A stretch of 64,000 nucleotides of DNA from Ramazzottius varieornatus (taxonomy: Eukaryota; Tardigrada; Eutardigrada; Parachela; Ramazzottiidae). Below the pieces are notes generated by a model. It was given only the letters and a program-made list of their open reading frames with translations. It was not told the origin of the DNA and searched no databases. Each line of letters opens with the position of its first letter. Position 1 is the first letter of the stretch. The stretch covers positions 1,919,657 to 1,983,656 of the forward strand of contig BDGG01000006.1 of assembly GCA_001949185.1 (NCBI GenBank), written 5' to 3'. Of the stretch, positions 25,501 to 36,862 are shown piece after piece. Made by a program: the position numbers and the translations under genes.

Positions 25501-27752
25501 GCTAATCCTGGGATCATGCCGCCCCTGCCAGTTGGGACAAATGTGACGAAGGTCGGAAAGCGCTGTTTGTTCATGAAGGCCACATCGGAGGACGTACTGT
25601 GGAAAGACAGCTATTGTATTATCGAGATAGTACGAACAAAATTATTATTGTTAGATTTACCTCGCTAACAATAGCATATCCATTTCTGAAAAGACTGAAA
25701 TCGGTCGACGTACGCTATCTCCCAGGAGTGACCGACTCCATAAAAAGATATCCAGTCAAAAACTCGCATCTTCCGTGCTGTAAGCTCGATTTCAAAACTT
25801 TGAAGTACGTTCCAGTGTGGAAGATTTGCTCTGTGCGGTGACTTCGGTCACGTGTTTGTTTTTGACAAAATTAACAATCGACTAGCGGTGCTAACTTTGC
25901 AAGAGACCGAAGCTGGCTTGTTTTGAAATCACCAGCCTGTGCGTTGCTACCTGGGCGTTGCAAAACATTAAATACATACTCTGAAAATGTAGAGCAAACA
26001 CTTGGCTATCAAAGACGGGGAAACGTTTGACGTATGGAAATCGTGAAGAATCCACATGCAGTGACCTGGGAGCAGTTTTCGGATATATCTCGGATTTCAG
26101 GATCATCAACTGCCGTACTTACAACTTTATCTGAAAAAACTCGTGTTAACGTCCTGTCCATAAGCCTTCTTTTATGAGAAACTTTTCATAGTTCCCAACA
26201 CATTTGTCTTTTGCGGAAGATTCTCGAGTAAAGGTATCTGGATTTTATACGGAAAAGGGCTGATAAGTCACTGCATGTAGCTCCCCGACGGAAGCTGCGA
26301 TTGGCATACTTTTCTCTTTACCCGATAGTTTGGTGGGTTGAGGGGTTAGGGCTTTCATTTTATGCAGCTTCTGTTTTCTCAGAGGCTGGATTTAATGTTT
26401 TGCAACGCCCAGGTAACACGGCGGTGATTCTAAAACAGTCCAGTTTTGGTTTTTGAAAAGTTAGCAGCGCTAATTGATTTGTTGGTACAGTAGGCTCGGC
26501 GAAACTAAAATAAGCCGTTTTAGCCGTTCTTGGCCGCGGCTAAAACATCAAATACAATGCGAAATTCGGGAGCCATTAGTTAGGACCTTGAATTGTGATG
26601 TGTGAGTCCAGGAAAGCGTGGTCTGACTCTCACTCAAGGAGAAACCAACTTGCGGCTTTGGTGGGTTGCGGGGTTTGGAGGGTTCAGGGGCGAGGGGTTC
26701 CTTTTTTGTGCAGTTTGTGCCGTTCTAGAGCAAATCTCACCGCGATTGAAATGCTCGGACATGCAGGTGGGGTATTTGTAACATAAACTTTGCTTTGATC
26801 GCGTTGAAATTTGCCGCCGAACGGCACAAGCTGCATAAAATGAAAGCCCTAACCCCTCAACCCACCAAACCCCGCAAGCTGATTTTTGTTGGAGTCAGAG
26901 CCAGACCTCGCTCTCCTGGACTCACACATCATGATCCAGGTTCTAACTAATGGCTCCCGAATGTCGCATTGTATTTGACGTTTTAGCCGCGGCTGAAAAT
27001 ATTTTAGCTGCTTTAGCCGCGGCTAAGAACGGCTAAACCGGTTTATTTTAGCTTCGCCGAGCCTACTATGATTGTTAGCTGTGTCGACACAAAGTCATGT
27101 GAGCGAACAGAAAAAGTTCTCAACACTACTACGTAATTCAAAGTTTTGAAATCGGACTATTAGAAGTCATATTTTATTCATAGACTGGGTGTCTAGGGGG
27201 TCGGTCACTCCTGGAAGACAGTTTAAACAAGTAATGAAGAAGACCCCACGTCTTGAAGTATACGGTAGAAAGTGGCGGTAAAGGCTCGTACCTCTTGCGA
27301 AGTCTGCCAAGGGCATGACCTCTGGGCTGCATCCTAGCGAAACCATGCATAGAACTCCACAATTTAATCACAAAGTTGGCAAACCGATTCTTCGTACTAT
27401 TCCACTCGGACCCACCTGGAGAGAATATGACAGTGGTATCGTTGTTTCCCCCGACGAGTCCAAACATCTGTCCGGCAACAGCAACAACGTTCGCCGCTGC
27501 GGCACTGCAGTCGGTCACATTTCGTTGGTACAGTATGTGTCTCGTGCAGTTGTTTAGCAAGCCGGGATAAAACTTTCCAACGTGCTGGAACGCAACATCA
27601 TACATCGGACCAGTGGCGTACCATCCATAGTTCGGATCTTCTCCCAAAATTATATTGATGATATTTAAACGGACTGTTGTTGCGGTACTGCTACCAAACG
27701 TCTGGTGTATGGTCGAGATCCACATAAGATATATCAGAATATTTTTTCTCAT
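22541..27752 (-). CDS. Natriuretic-peptide-receptor-like protein: ANF-receptor ectodomain, one membrane helix, short tail
   Basis: Ten exons join in phase to give 532 residues: 27416-27752, 27292-27333, 25661-25685, 25277-25596, 25152-25195, 24974-25012, 23491-23568, 23272-23409, 22733-23184, 22541-22664. A signal peptide (MRKNILIYLMWISTIHQ) precedes an ANF-receptor (type I periplasmic fold) domain. Its family landmarks are FSPGCSPEVMPLADFAR, the LASTSSD stretch, FPTFVTFVPT, IIILVSRQDVVRKIM, and NEYSLAAYDAVMVFAQ. One helix (STLGVLIAACLLLPLTLAF) is followed by about 45 cytoplasmic residues and a stop. Receptor guanylate cyclases would continue with a kinase-homology region and cyclase; neither is visible downstream. 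The layout therefore resembles the clearance receptor NPR-C. A missed 3' exon cannot be ruled out. The third exon is only 25 nt. Confidence 0.85.
25875..26482. mobile_element. Foldback element, about 0.6 kb
   Basis: The arms 25875-25973 and 26390-26482 are inverted copies sharing GCAACGCCCAGGTA, ATGTTTTG and AAGTTAGCA/GCGCTA blocks. The interior has no coding frame. A piece related to the neighbouring 26.49-27.07 kb element (TTGAGGGGTTAGGGCTTTC) sits just inside the right arm, suggesting repeated insertion of related elements. Confidence 0.75.
26488..27068. mobile_element. Near-complete palindrome, about 580 bp foldback/MITE
   Basis: The left arm starts AGTAGGCTCGGCG and runs about 260 bp. 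The right arm is its reverse complement with scattered changes and a small insertion. Shared landmarks in order are TTAGCCGTTCTT, CCGCGGCTAAAAC, GGGAGCCATTAGTTAG, ATGTGTGAGTCCAGGA, GGTGGGTTG and GTGCCGTTC. Only a short spacer separates the arms, so a transcript through this intron would fold into a long hairpin. Confidence 0.85.
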
Positions 27753-29742
27753 GATGTTGCAAGACAGCGCGGGCTGCAGATCTGTTAACTGCTCGATCGA
27801 CTATTTCCGTACCTCGTAAAAAGTGTAATGAGCTGCTGGATTACTTCCGGCAGACGGACGACTCCCTGATTCACGATCGATAAGGTGGAACTCCTTATCA
27901 AACCCACTGATCATGCAAGCAGCGGTAGCCGATGATACATAGGTAACTAAGCATCAGCAGTACTCCCATCTATTCTGAGATATCAGGAGTGGTTTCGACC
28001 AAGGGTTAGACGGGTGAAAGCTATGGTTTCGAGCTTTTGAACACAAAGATGAGGTCCCATGTTTAGCTAGCATCGTTCGCAGTTTGCTTATTTTTCTCTT
28101 CCTTCAAGTCATCCGTCGAGCGTAGGCTGGGTACTGCAATACACTGGCTCCCATACGTGATAGGCCACCCCCGACCTTGATTCAAAAATTCCTAACTTCC
28201 GTTGCACTGACCCGATTTTCATCTCTCAAAGATCTCGAACAAGATCGGTGTTTTTTACTTTCGATCACGTGACTTTCGTGTGAATTCTTTAATAAATCAA
28301 CTGGAATTGCTTGGTTGACAAACGTGTGAAACGACCTTGGTTTTGGCGTCGTGCTCGGAGTTCCCGCCCACAATCAGAACGATTCACTCGTGGTAGAACA
28401 TAAGAACCATCACATGCATACAACTTCCACTGTATCATCATTAACACTTGTAATACCGGGCAATTTCATGCTGGCAGAATACCGCGGGTACAACTGAGTT
28501 GCGCAGCGTTCTAACTGGCTGGAAGCACGACAGAGGCGTGTACAGACCAATCACGGTGCTCCCCCATGAAGTTGCGAATGTTACTGCGCAAAACCAACGT
28601 AATGTTCCGCCACATGACCGGGGTACGCCAATGTATTTCATTTTACTTTTCCCTACACTGATTTCGATTTCTTCTTGCTAAACAAACAGCACTCTGCTTC
28701 GTTAATCTGTGCGATGCACAAACACGAACGTTACATGAGCCACAAACAATCATCGTTCTTCGCTCAGTCTTTCTGGGACAGGGCAATGCGAAAAATGCGT
28801 AAAAAGGCAATGCGTAAAATAGAAATCTGAAAAATTGAATTTGCTTCTTGCCACCTTGGCGGCGCCACCAGTGGTAGTATCGTTCGTGACGTCATGGGCT
28901 GCGCCATACGTCGAAAAGCCACGAGCAACTTGCAAGTTTTTGTCTGACCACTGGACAACCGCTAGTTGGACGCTGGAGATATAATGTAAAGAAGTGATTG
29001 TGAGTTGTTCTGAATTTTTTTCCAGCTGTTGAAACGCTTGGCGCGTGAAGGAGGACCTGGAACATGTGTTGGGAGCAGTTTGCCCTCGAACCTTGTAAAA
29101 TATTTCTAATTCCGTACGTAGTGTTTAGCCAGCGGTCACCAGCTACATGTCATAGAGAACTTGCCACTACAGGCAAAAAAAAATACTGAACCGCCAAAGC
29201 TGCTCAGGAAGTGATTTGCGGTCAGGTAACCGTGCGCTGCGAAACCGAGTTGTACCCCCGATATCATGAGTGTTAAGACACCTAGGGAGCACCATATCCC
29301 TACTCATAGTTTTCTCGCCTTGGATACTGCATTTCGGAGGACTATTATTGCGGAAGATTCCCGTGATTTTCCAACGAAGCACGGTGACTTGGCCGAACGA
29401 TATAATAAACTGGATTATCTTGGTGAAAAGAAGGTAATCATCCTTGCACTGAAAGCATACAAACGTTCTCATGGTCGCCGCAGGCACGAGTTACAAAGCC
29501 TGTTGCTCCCAGCGATATTTAGTGATCACCGACAGGTAGTCTGTAAGCTCAGCATACCGGCGGTGTTTTTGCAAACCGAACCAGCAACACAATGATGGCT
29601 AGGTTTTGTATTTGACACCGTGGAGGTGAATCTGCTGATACTGGGACTCCGAAAAGGCAGTACTGGATATGGGGGAAATTCCACCTGTTTGAGTGGAAAG
29701 GATCTTTTCCGAAGGCATAACTTGAGCCCATTTCCGGCTATA
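27753..29742. other. Intergenic, no supported gene
   Basis: This separates the receptor (minus) from the MFS transporter (plus), so it should hold both promoters in a divergent arrangement. Overlapping open frames on both strands (for example 29266-29595 plus) show no domain. No TATA box or repeat stood out. Confidence 0.5.
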
Positions 29743-31383
29743 ATGGCGGATTCAAAAAGATGGTTGTTTTTACTTTTTACCAGTATTGCTATTTTTGGAG
29801 CCGAATGGGTAGTAGACGAAACTGGCATACTAGCGTCCAGGCTTTCAGGAACGTCTCCCGATTGCTTTCAGAAAAATGGGACGGACAGCACCTGCCTGAG
29901 CATGACCGATTCCCAGTTCAACGCTCTGTATGTGGTACATTTTTGGGCCGGCTCAGTTATATCATTCCTCTCAGGCTTCCTTGTTACACGCTACGGTGTA
30001 TGGAACTGCAGCTTGGCCACAGCGTCTGCGTTATTCTCCGGCATGTAAGGGTTCATCAAAGTCAGATGATACTTGAATTATTACTTAAGACATACTTCTT
30101 TCAGGATCTTGTTCACCGTCGGTCCTTATTGCTCATCCACGACAGCAGCCTTTGCCGTTATGATGGTCGGGAGACTACTGTACGGTTGCGGCTACTGGGG
30201 AAACTGTGTAGTATCGCAACAAGTAAAATCTCACTGGTTCTTCGGCAGAGAACTAGCAGTGGCGTTTGCTGTCTATAATTGCTCCTTCCGGCTGGGCTCG
30301 ATAATAGCCTATCCATCGGTCGGAGCGGTCGTGGAGAAGTTCGGTATGCAAACAACCATGTGGATAGTCTTTGCGATCGGTCTGGTTGGTCCCGTAACAG
30401 CCACTATTGCGGGCTGGATCCATCTGCGGTATGCCGAGATCTCAATGGACAGCTTTGTACTGGAAGAAGTTCGTCATCATACTGTAAAGTCCACCTTGGG
30501 AATAGTGCGGCACCTCACCAAGCACTACTGGGCAGTGGCTGCATTTTTGTTTTTCTATTACGGAGGCATCATGTCCGTTATGTCCGACTTCCCGAAGTTC
30601 CTGATGGTAACTAATCGTTCGATTATCGGAGGGTTGCAATGCTCGTTCCATTGTCCAGCAGTTCAAGGATATATGTATTAATAGTTCATACTGTAGGAAG
30701 CTCGCAACATGGCGGAGACCCAAGCAGGCCTGATCTCCGGGATAATTTCCGACATGGCGTTACTGTCTCCATTACTTGGAGTTTTCACCGACCGCTACGG
30801 TAAAGCTGGACCTGCAGAAGGAAAGGCTTTGGCATCATTGAGGTTAATTGTTGCAGGTTGGAGAGACGTGCAGATGGTTATCTGTAGCACACTGTTCCTT
30901 CTGGGTCTACTCGGACTAGTGTCCATCTCAGGCTTCAATGCCATTTTGTACTGCTTTATCGTGGGACTCAGTTCCGCCATCATGGGCGCCTGTATCTGGA
31001 GTGGCGTGGTGGTTGTTACCACACCAGGCACGGTCGGTGTCGCGATGGGTCTGTCTTCCGCATTTCAGACTTTTGGGGCTGGACTTTTCCTCCTGATTGG
31101 CGGGTTTATCCTGGACGCCGGAACCGACACGAAATCCAAATGGCTAAACTTCTTCGTTATGGGGACCTGTGCGGTCGGTGTTTCACTAATAGCTGCCCTT
31201 GCTGCTTGGTACCTTGACTCGAAAACTCCACATCGTCCACTGAGAAGCCGGTCTTCTGTAAAGCCATCGCTGGTATCAGCAGAGGATACGATGGCCAGAC
31301 GGGACAGCGAACGGGATCCGTTTATCTCCAATATCTCGAGCTACAGTTGTGAGCCGGAGCCCACTTTGCCACTCATACTATGA
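29743..31383 (+). CDS. MFSD1-like major facilitator superfamily transporter
   Basis: Three exons (29743-30044, 30105-30606, 30697-31383) join in frame to 496 residues. The chain begins MADSKRWLFLLFTSIAIFGA and is rich in membrane helices. The first half matches the MFSD1 pattern: LYVVHFWAGSVISFLSGF, then GRLLYGCGYWGNCVVSQQ, WFFGRELAVAFAVYN and GSIIAYPSVGAVVEKFG. The second half opens AGLISGIISDMALLSPLLG and contains a GTVGVAMGLSSAFQTFGAG helix. MFSD1 proteins are lysosomal dipeptide exporters; substrate and location here are inferred from family only. The C terminus is a polar tail ending PTLPLIL. N-glycosylation sequons lie in the first luminal loop (NGTD). The gene runs tail-to-tail with a monooxygenase pseudogene. 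Confidence 0.86.
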
Positions 31384-31637
31384 ACCCGAAGGTCGCAAAA
31401 CGGTATTCTGACCGCCTATCGAGCCCAGCATGAAGCCCACCTACAGTACTGTACATCGCCGATCACTATTTTCCCTGTTACTGGTATGGTCTTGCATAAT
31501 TTGTAAGATTACAACAAGCAGGCAGCTACAGTAGAAACACATATTACCTCATGTGCTAGAGTGATATGAATTTGTACGAGAGCCTCAGCAGAAATTGCTT
31601 GCAGAAGACCAAGAAGTGTAAAGAAGTACCAATAGAC

Positions 31638-32760
31638 TTACTGGTGTTCATCAGTAATTCGAACGTTAACCAGGCAGGTGTTTTCATCGGTGAGTTCATA
31701 GTGGTAGTTCCTTGCAGTACATGGCTCCAGGATAACTTTCCACGCGCTGACCGTCCACAGTTCACAAAGCTTTGCTTCATGGCTTAAACTTCCCTTCTTC
31801 AGCCAGCAAGTCCAGGTAAGGGAACAGTCTCTTCTCGAACGGAAACATGTTATGCGCCCGGTGTTCCTTAGCGCCCTCTGCGATTCTTTCCTTTTAGTCA
31901 GCATCGCACTGCTTTATCATTTCCTCGGAAGAAGGAAGTGTAAAGGCTCCATCCAGCCATGCTTTATAGTGTTTCACTTGTTCCTCACAACCGTCATTAC
32001 GGGAATGATTTTCTGGATGCATCCATTGAAGGCTATGGTAGGGTAGTGACAGTGGATCGTGTGACGGTACAAAGGCCATGCATGACCACGGTTATATTGC
32101 ACCTTACAGTCCGGCGTTAAAAAGGGAAAATGAAGCACATAACCAGTGCACAAGATTATGGTGTCAATGACTTGAGATGTTCCATCGTCAAGTGCCAAAC
32201 CACTAGCAATGAAGTTCAGCGGCTCTGGTACTCGCTGGATATTGGGATATTTTATGCGGTCGTCAAACGTAGACTGAAACCTGCGTCGCACCAGGAACAA
32301 GCTTTTTGCGAAGCCCCGCAGATCACAGATCAGGTCGTCGGCGGACAGGCCGTCACCAATGATCAGAACGTTGTGGTCTTTGTAGTTTTCTCGGTTGCGG
32401 TATTCCGCGCTATGAAGTACCGTACGGCTGAATGTTTCGATGGTTGGCACATGAGGGATGAAGGGCTTCCTGTACTGTCTGCGGACAACAGTGCAATTAC
32501 ATGTCCATTTCTTCTTTTACCTCTCCAGCAAGCACTTGGTGAAATTTCGGGAGATTGGAGACTAGGTTACGGTGCATTCGGCAAAAGTACGGTGAGGTCT
32601 CATCCTGTTCTGTGTTGTGTTCCTCACATCCTTCCGGGTAGTTCCACAGACCGCCGATGCGGTTCTGCTGCTCGTATCCGGTTAATTAATAAGCTGGATC
32701 AGTGGAAAAGTGCCGGATAGCACAGAAACCAGACTGACAGCCCCGATGACCGCGATCGCC
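31638..32760 (-). pseudogene. Flavin-containing monooxygenase, broken
   Basis: Frames in family order are visible on the minus strand. They run: IAVIGA (first Rossmann strand), then in another frame SGFCAIRHFSTDPAY followed by a stop and NRIGGLWNYPEG, RMHRNLVSNLPKF, then KPFIPHVPTIETF, NVLIIGDGLSADDL (NADPH-binding glycines), VIDTIILCTGY and LYRHTIHCHYPTIAFNG. After another frame change come EEQVKHYKAWLDGAFTLPS, a stop, and RAHNMFPFEKRLFPYLDLL. These are FMO hallmarks. At least two in-frame stops, two frameshifts (one inside the FAD-binding glycine motif) and loss of roughly 90 residues between LPKF and KPFIP mean no functional enzyme can be made. It is a relic, not a misread intron structure, because no GT-AG pair removes the first stop. 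Confidence 0.86.
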
Positions 32761-32838
32761 GAGCGAATGCCTTAAAAACAAAAGATAAAACAAATGAGGA
32801 GGATGAGGGGTCAGGGTCTTCTGAGCACTGAACCCCCA

Positions 32839-32873
32839 TCCCCCTTTCCCCTTTCCCCTTTCCCCTTTCCCCT
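32839..32873. repeat. (CCCCTTT)n tandem repeat
   Basis: About five units of a 7-bp pyrimidine repeat lie upstream of the FMO relic. The strand is strongly asymmetric (all C and T). Confidence 0.9.
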
Positions 32874-32954
32874 GAGAGATCATACTTTTGCAGTACTACC
32901 TGTCATTACTGGCAAATATATTTATGGGCCGCCGTCCGCCGCTGCATTCGATAC

Positions 32955-32998
32955 GACATACCGCACATGACATACGGCATATGACATACGGCATGACA
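32955..32998. repeat. GACATACSGCAT tandem repeat, three units
   Basis: Three consecutive units of 12-14 bp begin GACATAC. They lie in the gap between the FMO relic and the next gene. Confidence 0.85.
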
Positions 32999-33340
32999 TT
33001 GTCTTCTACCGGTACCAGAAGCCTGGTTTCGCGCATGGGATCCCTGCTCTGGTGATGCGACGGCCTCTTCTAAGGCAGCGTGACTTTGTCAGTAGTCGTA
33101 CAAAGCCCACTGACGTCTTTCGGCGCTAACGCGGTAATCATTGAAAGTAATCTGTTTTCGGTGCTCTAGTCGTGAAACCATTTTCCTAGCGGCAGACCTC
33201 ACAAGATCGTTGGATCGCAAGTGCCCGCCTCGTGTCTCATTGTGCATTCGGAATCATAAGACATCTACGGGGGAAATATTTTCGGACATTCTCTTGACTT
33301 AAATCTGATGGTCCAAACATCGCGGAGATGATGACAGGAC

Positions 33341-34553
33341 ATGTATTGGACGGTAAGTTCGCATCACTCACCAGCCATCATTCGTTGCGATAAAGTTGTT
33401 CTGGTGGTCAGTCCTGAGAATAACGACACCAACTAATAGGAAGTGTTTCCACGGATTTTTCTTGTAGCCACTTTATTGGCTTGTTGTTTGGCTCATCGCT
33501 TCCACTGATCCCGACATAAGTCCACCAAGAACTAGTCTTCCTCCCATTCCGACAAAGCAATATCCCGAGTACCTCACGACCACGCCCAAGACCCGTCTTC
33601 CTGTTTACAGTTACCGTCCAACAACACTTCCACCCAGCTTCTATCCAGCACCATCATTCAAAGTGGATTACCGCTTGAACGATCCCCTTGACGATTACAA
33701 CGACCCCACGCTGGACACCGCTTATCGTCCGAACCGACCCCGAGTCACGTTTACAGACATGGGCAGCCAAGCGCAATACCCTGCCTCGTACAATCCCAGC
33801 ATACCCTCCGTGTTCCGCACCGATAACCCCATGTCGGTCTATTACACACAGTACCCAACAAGGCGCATCAAAGCCACGACATGGAGACCCTTCATTAAGG
33901 TAGGACCGAACTCTGAGTTCGACAGTAGTGGAAGCGAAGATGAACCAAACTATGGCGGTCGACCTGTTGAATACCCTGCAACAGAAGGCTCCACGCTACC
34001 TATCCTACTAGACGAACTCAACACAGATTCCCCTGTACAAGCAGTGGCAGAAACTGTCGTGCCTTTCTACAATCCAAACGCCCTGTATCCATATCCGCCG
34101 GAGATATCGATTCAAATTCAGAGACAAAATTCAAGAGAAGACTGGGGAGGGACTTACAACCCATTCGCGCTGACGACCCTGCCGACGACAACAGCGACTT
34201 CCAGTACGCCAACCCCATCAGCTCTTGTCAGAATTCCGCAACCTTTCGCGGCGACAGGCGGTAGGAATCATTATGACACACAGCTCATCGAGGATGCGAA
34301 GAGACAACTGAACGAGTTTTACGCGCCATCCGTACGTAGTCGGAAGAGGCCGTTGCCGAACTCGTGGGAAGGTTTGGATGAGCTCAGAGGGTCCGCTTCG
34401 CAGACCAACCTTCAAAGAATGCCTGATGTAGTACCCTATCCACAGCCAAGGAATCCGTTAAGTGAAGATTTCTATGGGGAAGGTTCGAGTAAGCAGGAGA
34501 AAAGAACAGAAGAAGACTGTCCAGAGAATCCACGCGTACCTCGAAAATTATAA
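33341..34553 (+). CDS. Secreted Pro/Tyr/Thr-rich protein of unknown function
   Basis: A 12-nt first coding exon (33341-33352, Met-Tyr-Trp-Thr) splices in phase 0 to 33468-34553, giving 365 residues. The donor is GTAAGT and the acceptor TTTTTCTTGTAG. The start was chosen because only this ATG keeps the long frame open; the ATGs at 33328 and 33331 lead to an early stop. The joined N terminus MYWTPLYWLVVWLIAS is a good signal peptide, cut before TDPD. The mature chain is rich in Pro, Tyr, Thr, Asn and Arg, with repeated PxxY and YPxxY patterns (YPASYNPSIP, YNPNALYPYPP). It has no cysteine-rich or chitin-binding motif that I can see. It could be a structural matrix or cuticle-associated protein, but that is inference from composition only. 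Confidence 0.7.
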
Positions 34554-34824
34554 TCTGCACGCAGAAAATAATCTCTTTTTGTCGACGCGGAACTTCATTC
34601 AGACTTAATTTGCATTTTCATAGATTACACCTTTTTAATCCATTATCACAAGGCTGGAGAGGAATCAAATGTTTCCTCTCTCGCGTTATCCTCTCCACAA
34701 AGATTAAGCCCAAGCATCGTATGAGACAAAAGAAAAGAAATCTGTCGTCGAAACTCATTGTCTGGCCCGACCGGACCTACGAGAACTTAACCATTCCGAG
34801 CAACGAGCAGTACTCTTGTGTGGC

Positions 34825-36568
34825 TCATAGTGTGGGCTGGTTTTTGCCGGTGGAGTCCTTCTTCGACTTCTCCACAACTAAAGGCTTGGCCGCTGCTATC
34901 ACAGTTTCTTCTGCAGCATTCAAATCAGTCTTACTTATGACATCAACAGGTAGGTTATTTGCATCCTTCAAGACAGGCGGTGGATGCTCCAGTATGCTGT
35001 CGATCAGACCGAAGCCAAGAGCTTCCGCCGGACTAAGGAACCGATCTCTTTCCATCGCGTCGGCTGGGAAAACAATCCAACCTATCAGTTTCAAGTTCGT
35101 TCCGATTCGAAAAGTTCTCTGCGCAGCTTACCTAATTTCTGGTACTCTTGGCCGGTATGTTTCATGTAGATATTGATAACCTGCTTTTTAATCTTGACGA
35201 TTTCCTCAGCGTGGATCATGATGTCGGTTGCTTGCCCCTAAGATCGGGATGAAACATAAGGGGGAAAATACGAAGGCCTTTGATGTTGCAAATCTTACGT
35301 GGGCGGCACCGGAAGGTTGGTGGATCATGATACGGGCATTCGGAAGGGAGTGCCTCATACCAGGTGCGCCAGCACACAAGAGAAGGCTTCCCATACTGGA
35401 GGCTTGTCCCACGCACCACGTCGCAACAGGACACTGGATGTACTGCATCGTGTCATAGATCCCTAAACCGGACGTGACGGATCCACCGGGAGAATTTATG
35501 TACATGTGAATGGGCTTCCGACTGCTCTCGGACTGGAGAAAGAGGAGCTGGGCTACGACGAGACTTGCGATGTCATCATTCACCTGTGGGAAAAATGGGC
35601 ATCTCACCATTTCAAACCTTGGCCTGCCATATCGAACGCATCCACAGAGTAGCGCATGACGTCATCTGTTCAAGGGCAAATATGCCACGACATTTATGCG
35701 TCATGCACAAAACCGAATGAATAGCTGCTGTAAATTTTTTCGCGATTCAAAGCATGAAATACCTTACCGGTCCCATCAAACAGATTATCCTTTCTTTCAG
35801 TAACCTAGAATAAATATCATAAGCCCGTTCGCCTCTTCCGGTTTGTTCGATGACGATAGGAATGAGTGGAGCCTGTCGTATGACGGAGGAGTGAATCTGG
35901 CGAAGAAACCACGGCCCGGAGGAAATCTACAATAAACGACGCACTATCGTTCGTGGAGGTTCTACTGGGGTTATTCTGATCTTTCGTGATGATTATTTCG
36001 ACTGGATACCAACCAGGAGTTTCGATGAAGACGCCAGCATCTTGTCGAGAATATTTCGGAAGCGGTGAGTCGCAGGTAAACGTGGCACAAGGGATCGATC
36101 AATGCAGCAGAGTTGAGAACAAACAGGATGAATCAGCTGAGGCCGGATAGGCTTATCGAGCTCGATCACGGCTTGCTTTCAGCCACCAAAGTTTCCTGGA
36201 CAACTGGACAGAAGACTTACGCACCCAATCTCTCCCGGAAGAGGGCAGATGAGGCGAGTGTCTGAATCGTTCAAACGCAAACAGATGCGAGGAAGAAATT
36301 CCGAAGAACGATTCAGTCGATTCTTTCGAACGTTTCCGTTGTGCGAGCAATCAAGAAGTACGTCTGAATCAACCGGTCGAGCAGACGCTTTCTGCAGATG
36401 GCGCGGCAGCCGCACGACATCAGACACTGCAGGTGGCGCTTCGGACTTCCGGTTCGTCGGAGACCTGCGACTGGGTTCCTCAAACCTCAGCCGTCTTCGA
36501 AAACAGCTTCGGCGACTAGGATAGTAGTATGACGTACTCCTAGTTGATGCGATTTTCAGAAGCCGCAT
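34825..36568 (-). CDS. CLPP: ClpP, mitochondrial ATP-dependent protease proteolytic subunit
   Basis: Exons 36221-36568, 35768-35896, 35299-35583, 35132-35237 and 34825-35063 join with matching phases. The core reads [46 protein letters not shown] (catalytic Ser), [19 protein letters not shown] (catalytic His) and [19 protein letters not shown] (catalytic Asp), all textbook ClpP. ClpP forms a tetradecameric chamber that degrades matrix proteins together with ClpX. The first exon begins [20 protein letters not shown], basic and Ser/Tyr-rich, as expected for a matrix-targeting presequence. Its strong donor GTAAGT falls in the right phase. The pre-core segment (about 120 residues) is much longer than in human CLPP, so an alternative shorter first exon remains possible. 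The C-terminal tail is Lys/Ala-rich as in animals. Confidence 0.95.
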
Positions 36569-36631
36569 GTTTTCTCATGTGCTTGAAAACGAAAGGACTA
36601 GCCCCTGTATGCGCACGCGTACCTAGTTAAC

Positions 36632-36862
36632 TTAAAGTTTCTTCAGCAACAAGGAACAACGATGGTTGGTTGTGGATTGCTCAAAATGTCCTTTTGTCAT
36701 CGCCGCGAAAATGAAGTGTTTCGGTGTTATGAACAGCGTCCATGTAACTCCGTGGAGCCCGATGACTACGGTGCCGACGTGGTTGACGGGCTTTGCGATC
36801 AAATAGCTTTGCTTGCTCTCGGCTGAACGAGCCTTGAGAAGAGAATGAAAGTGCAGCGGCAT
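36632..36862 (-). CDS. Possible small membrane protein, 76 residues
   Basis: A single open frame starts MPLHFHSLLKARS and contains one hydrophobic stretch, HVGTVVIGLHGVTWTLFI, followed by TPKHFIFAA. It ends 63 bp upstream of the ClpP start on the same strand. The sequence looks protein-like, with one membrane helix and basic flanks, but I do not recognise a family and short frames arise by chance. It could instead lie in the ClpP leader or promoter. Confidence 0.35.
   Translation of the reverse strand: MPLHFHSLLKARSAESKQSYLIAKPVNHVGTVVIGLHGVTWTLFITPKHFIFAAMTKGHFEQSTTNHRCSLLLKKL

Larger units (their letters stand above)
25690..27240. repeat. Outer inverted repeat enclosing two foldback elements
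   Basis: A stretch at about 25.69-25.86 kb and the reverse complement of about 27.06-27.22 kb share CAGGAGTGACCGAC and, further on, CGATTTCAAAACTTTGAA in the same order and spacing. The arms are about 150 bp and clearly diverged. Everything lies between exons 2 and 3 of the receptor gene. The left arm comes within a few bases of the 25-nt exon 3. Confidence 0.65.

Noticed and set aside
27174-27415. Read-through of receptor exon 1 to a 192-residue frame
   Set aside because: The sequence after FSPG loses all ANF similarity, whereas splicing at 27416 to 27292-27333 restores the family pattern GCSPEV.
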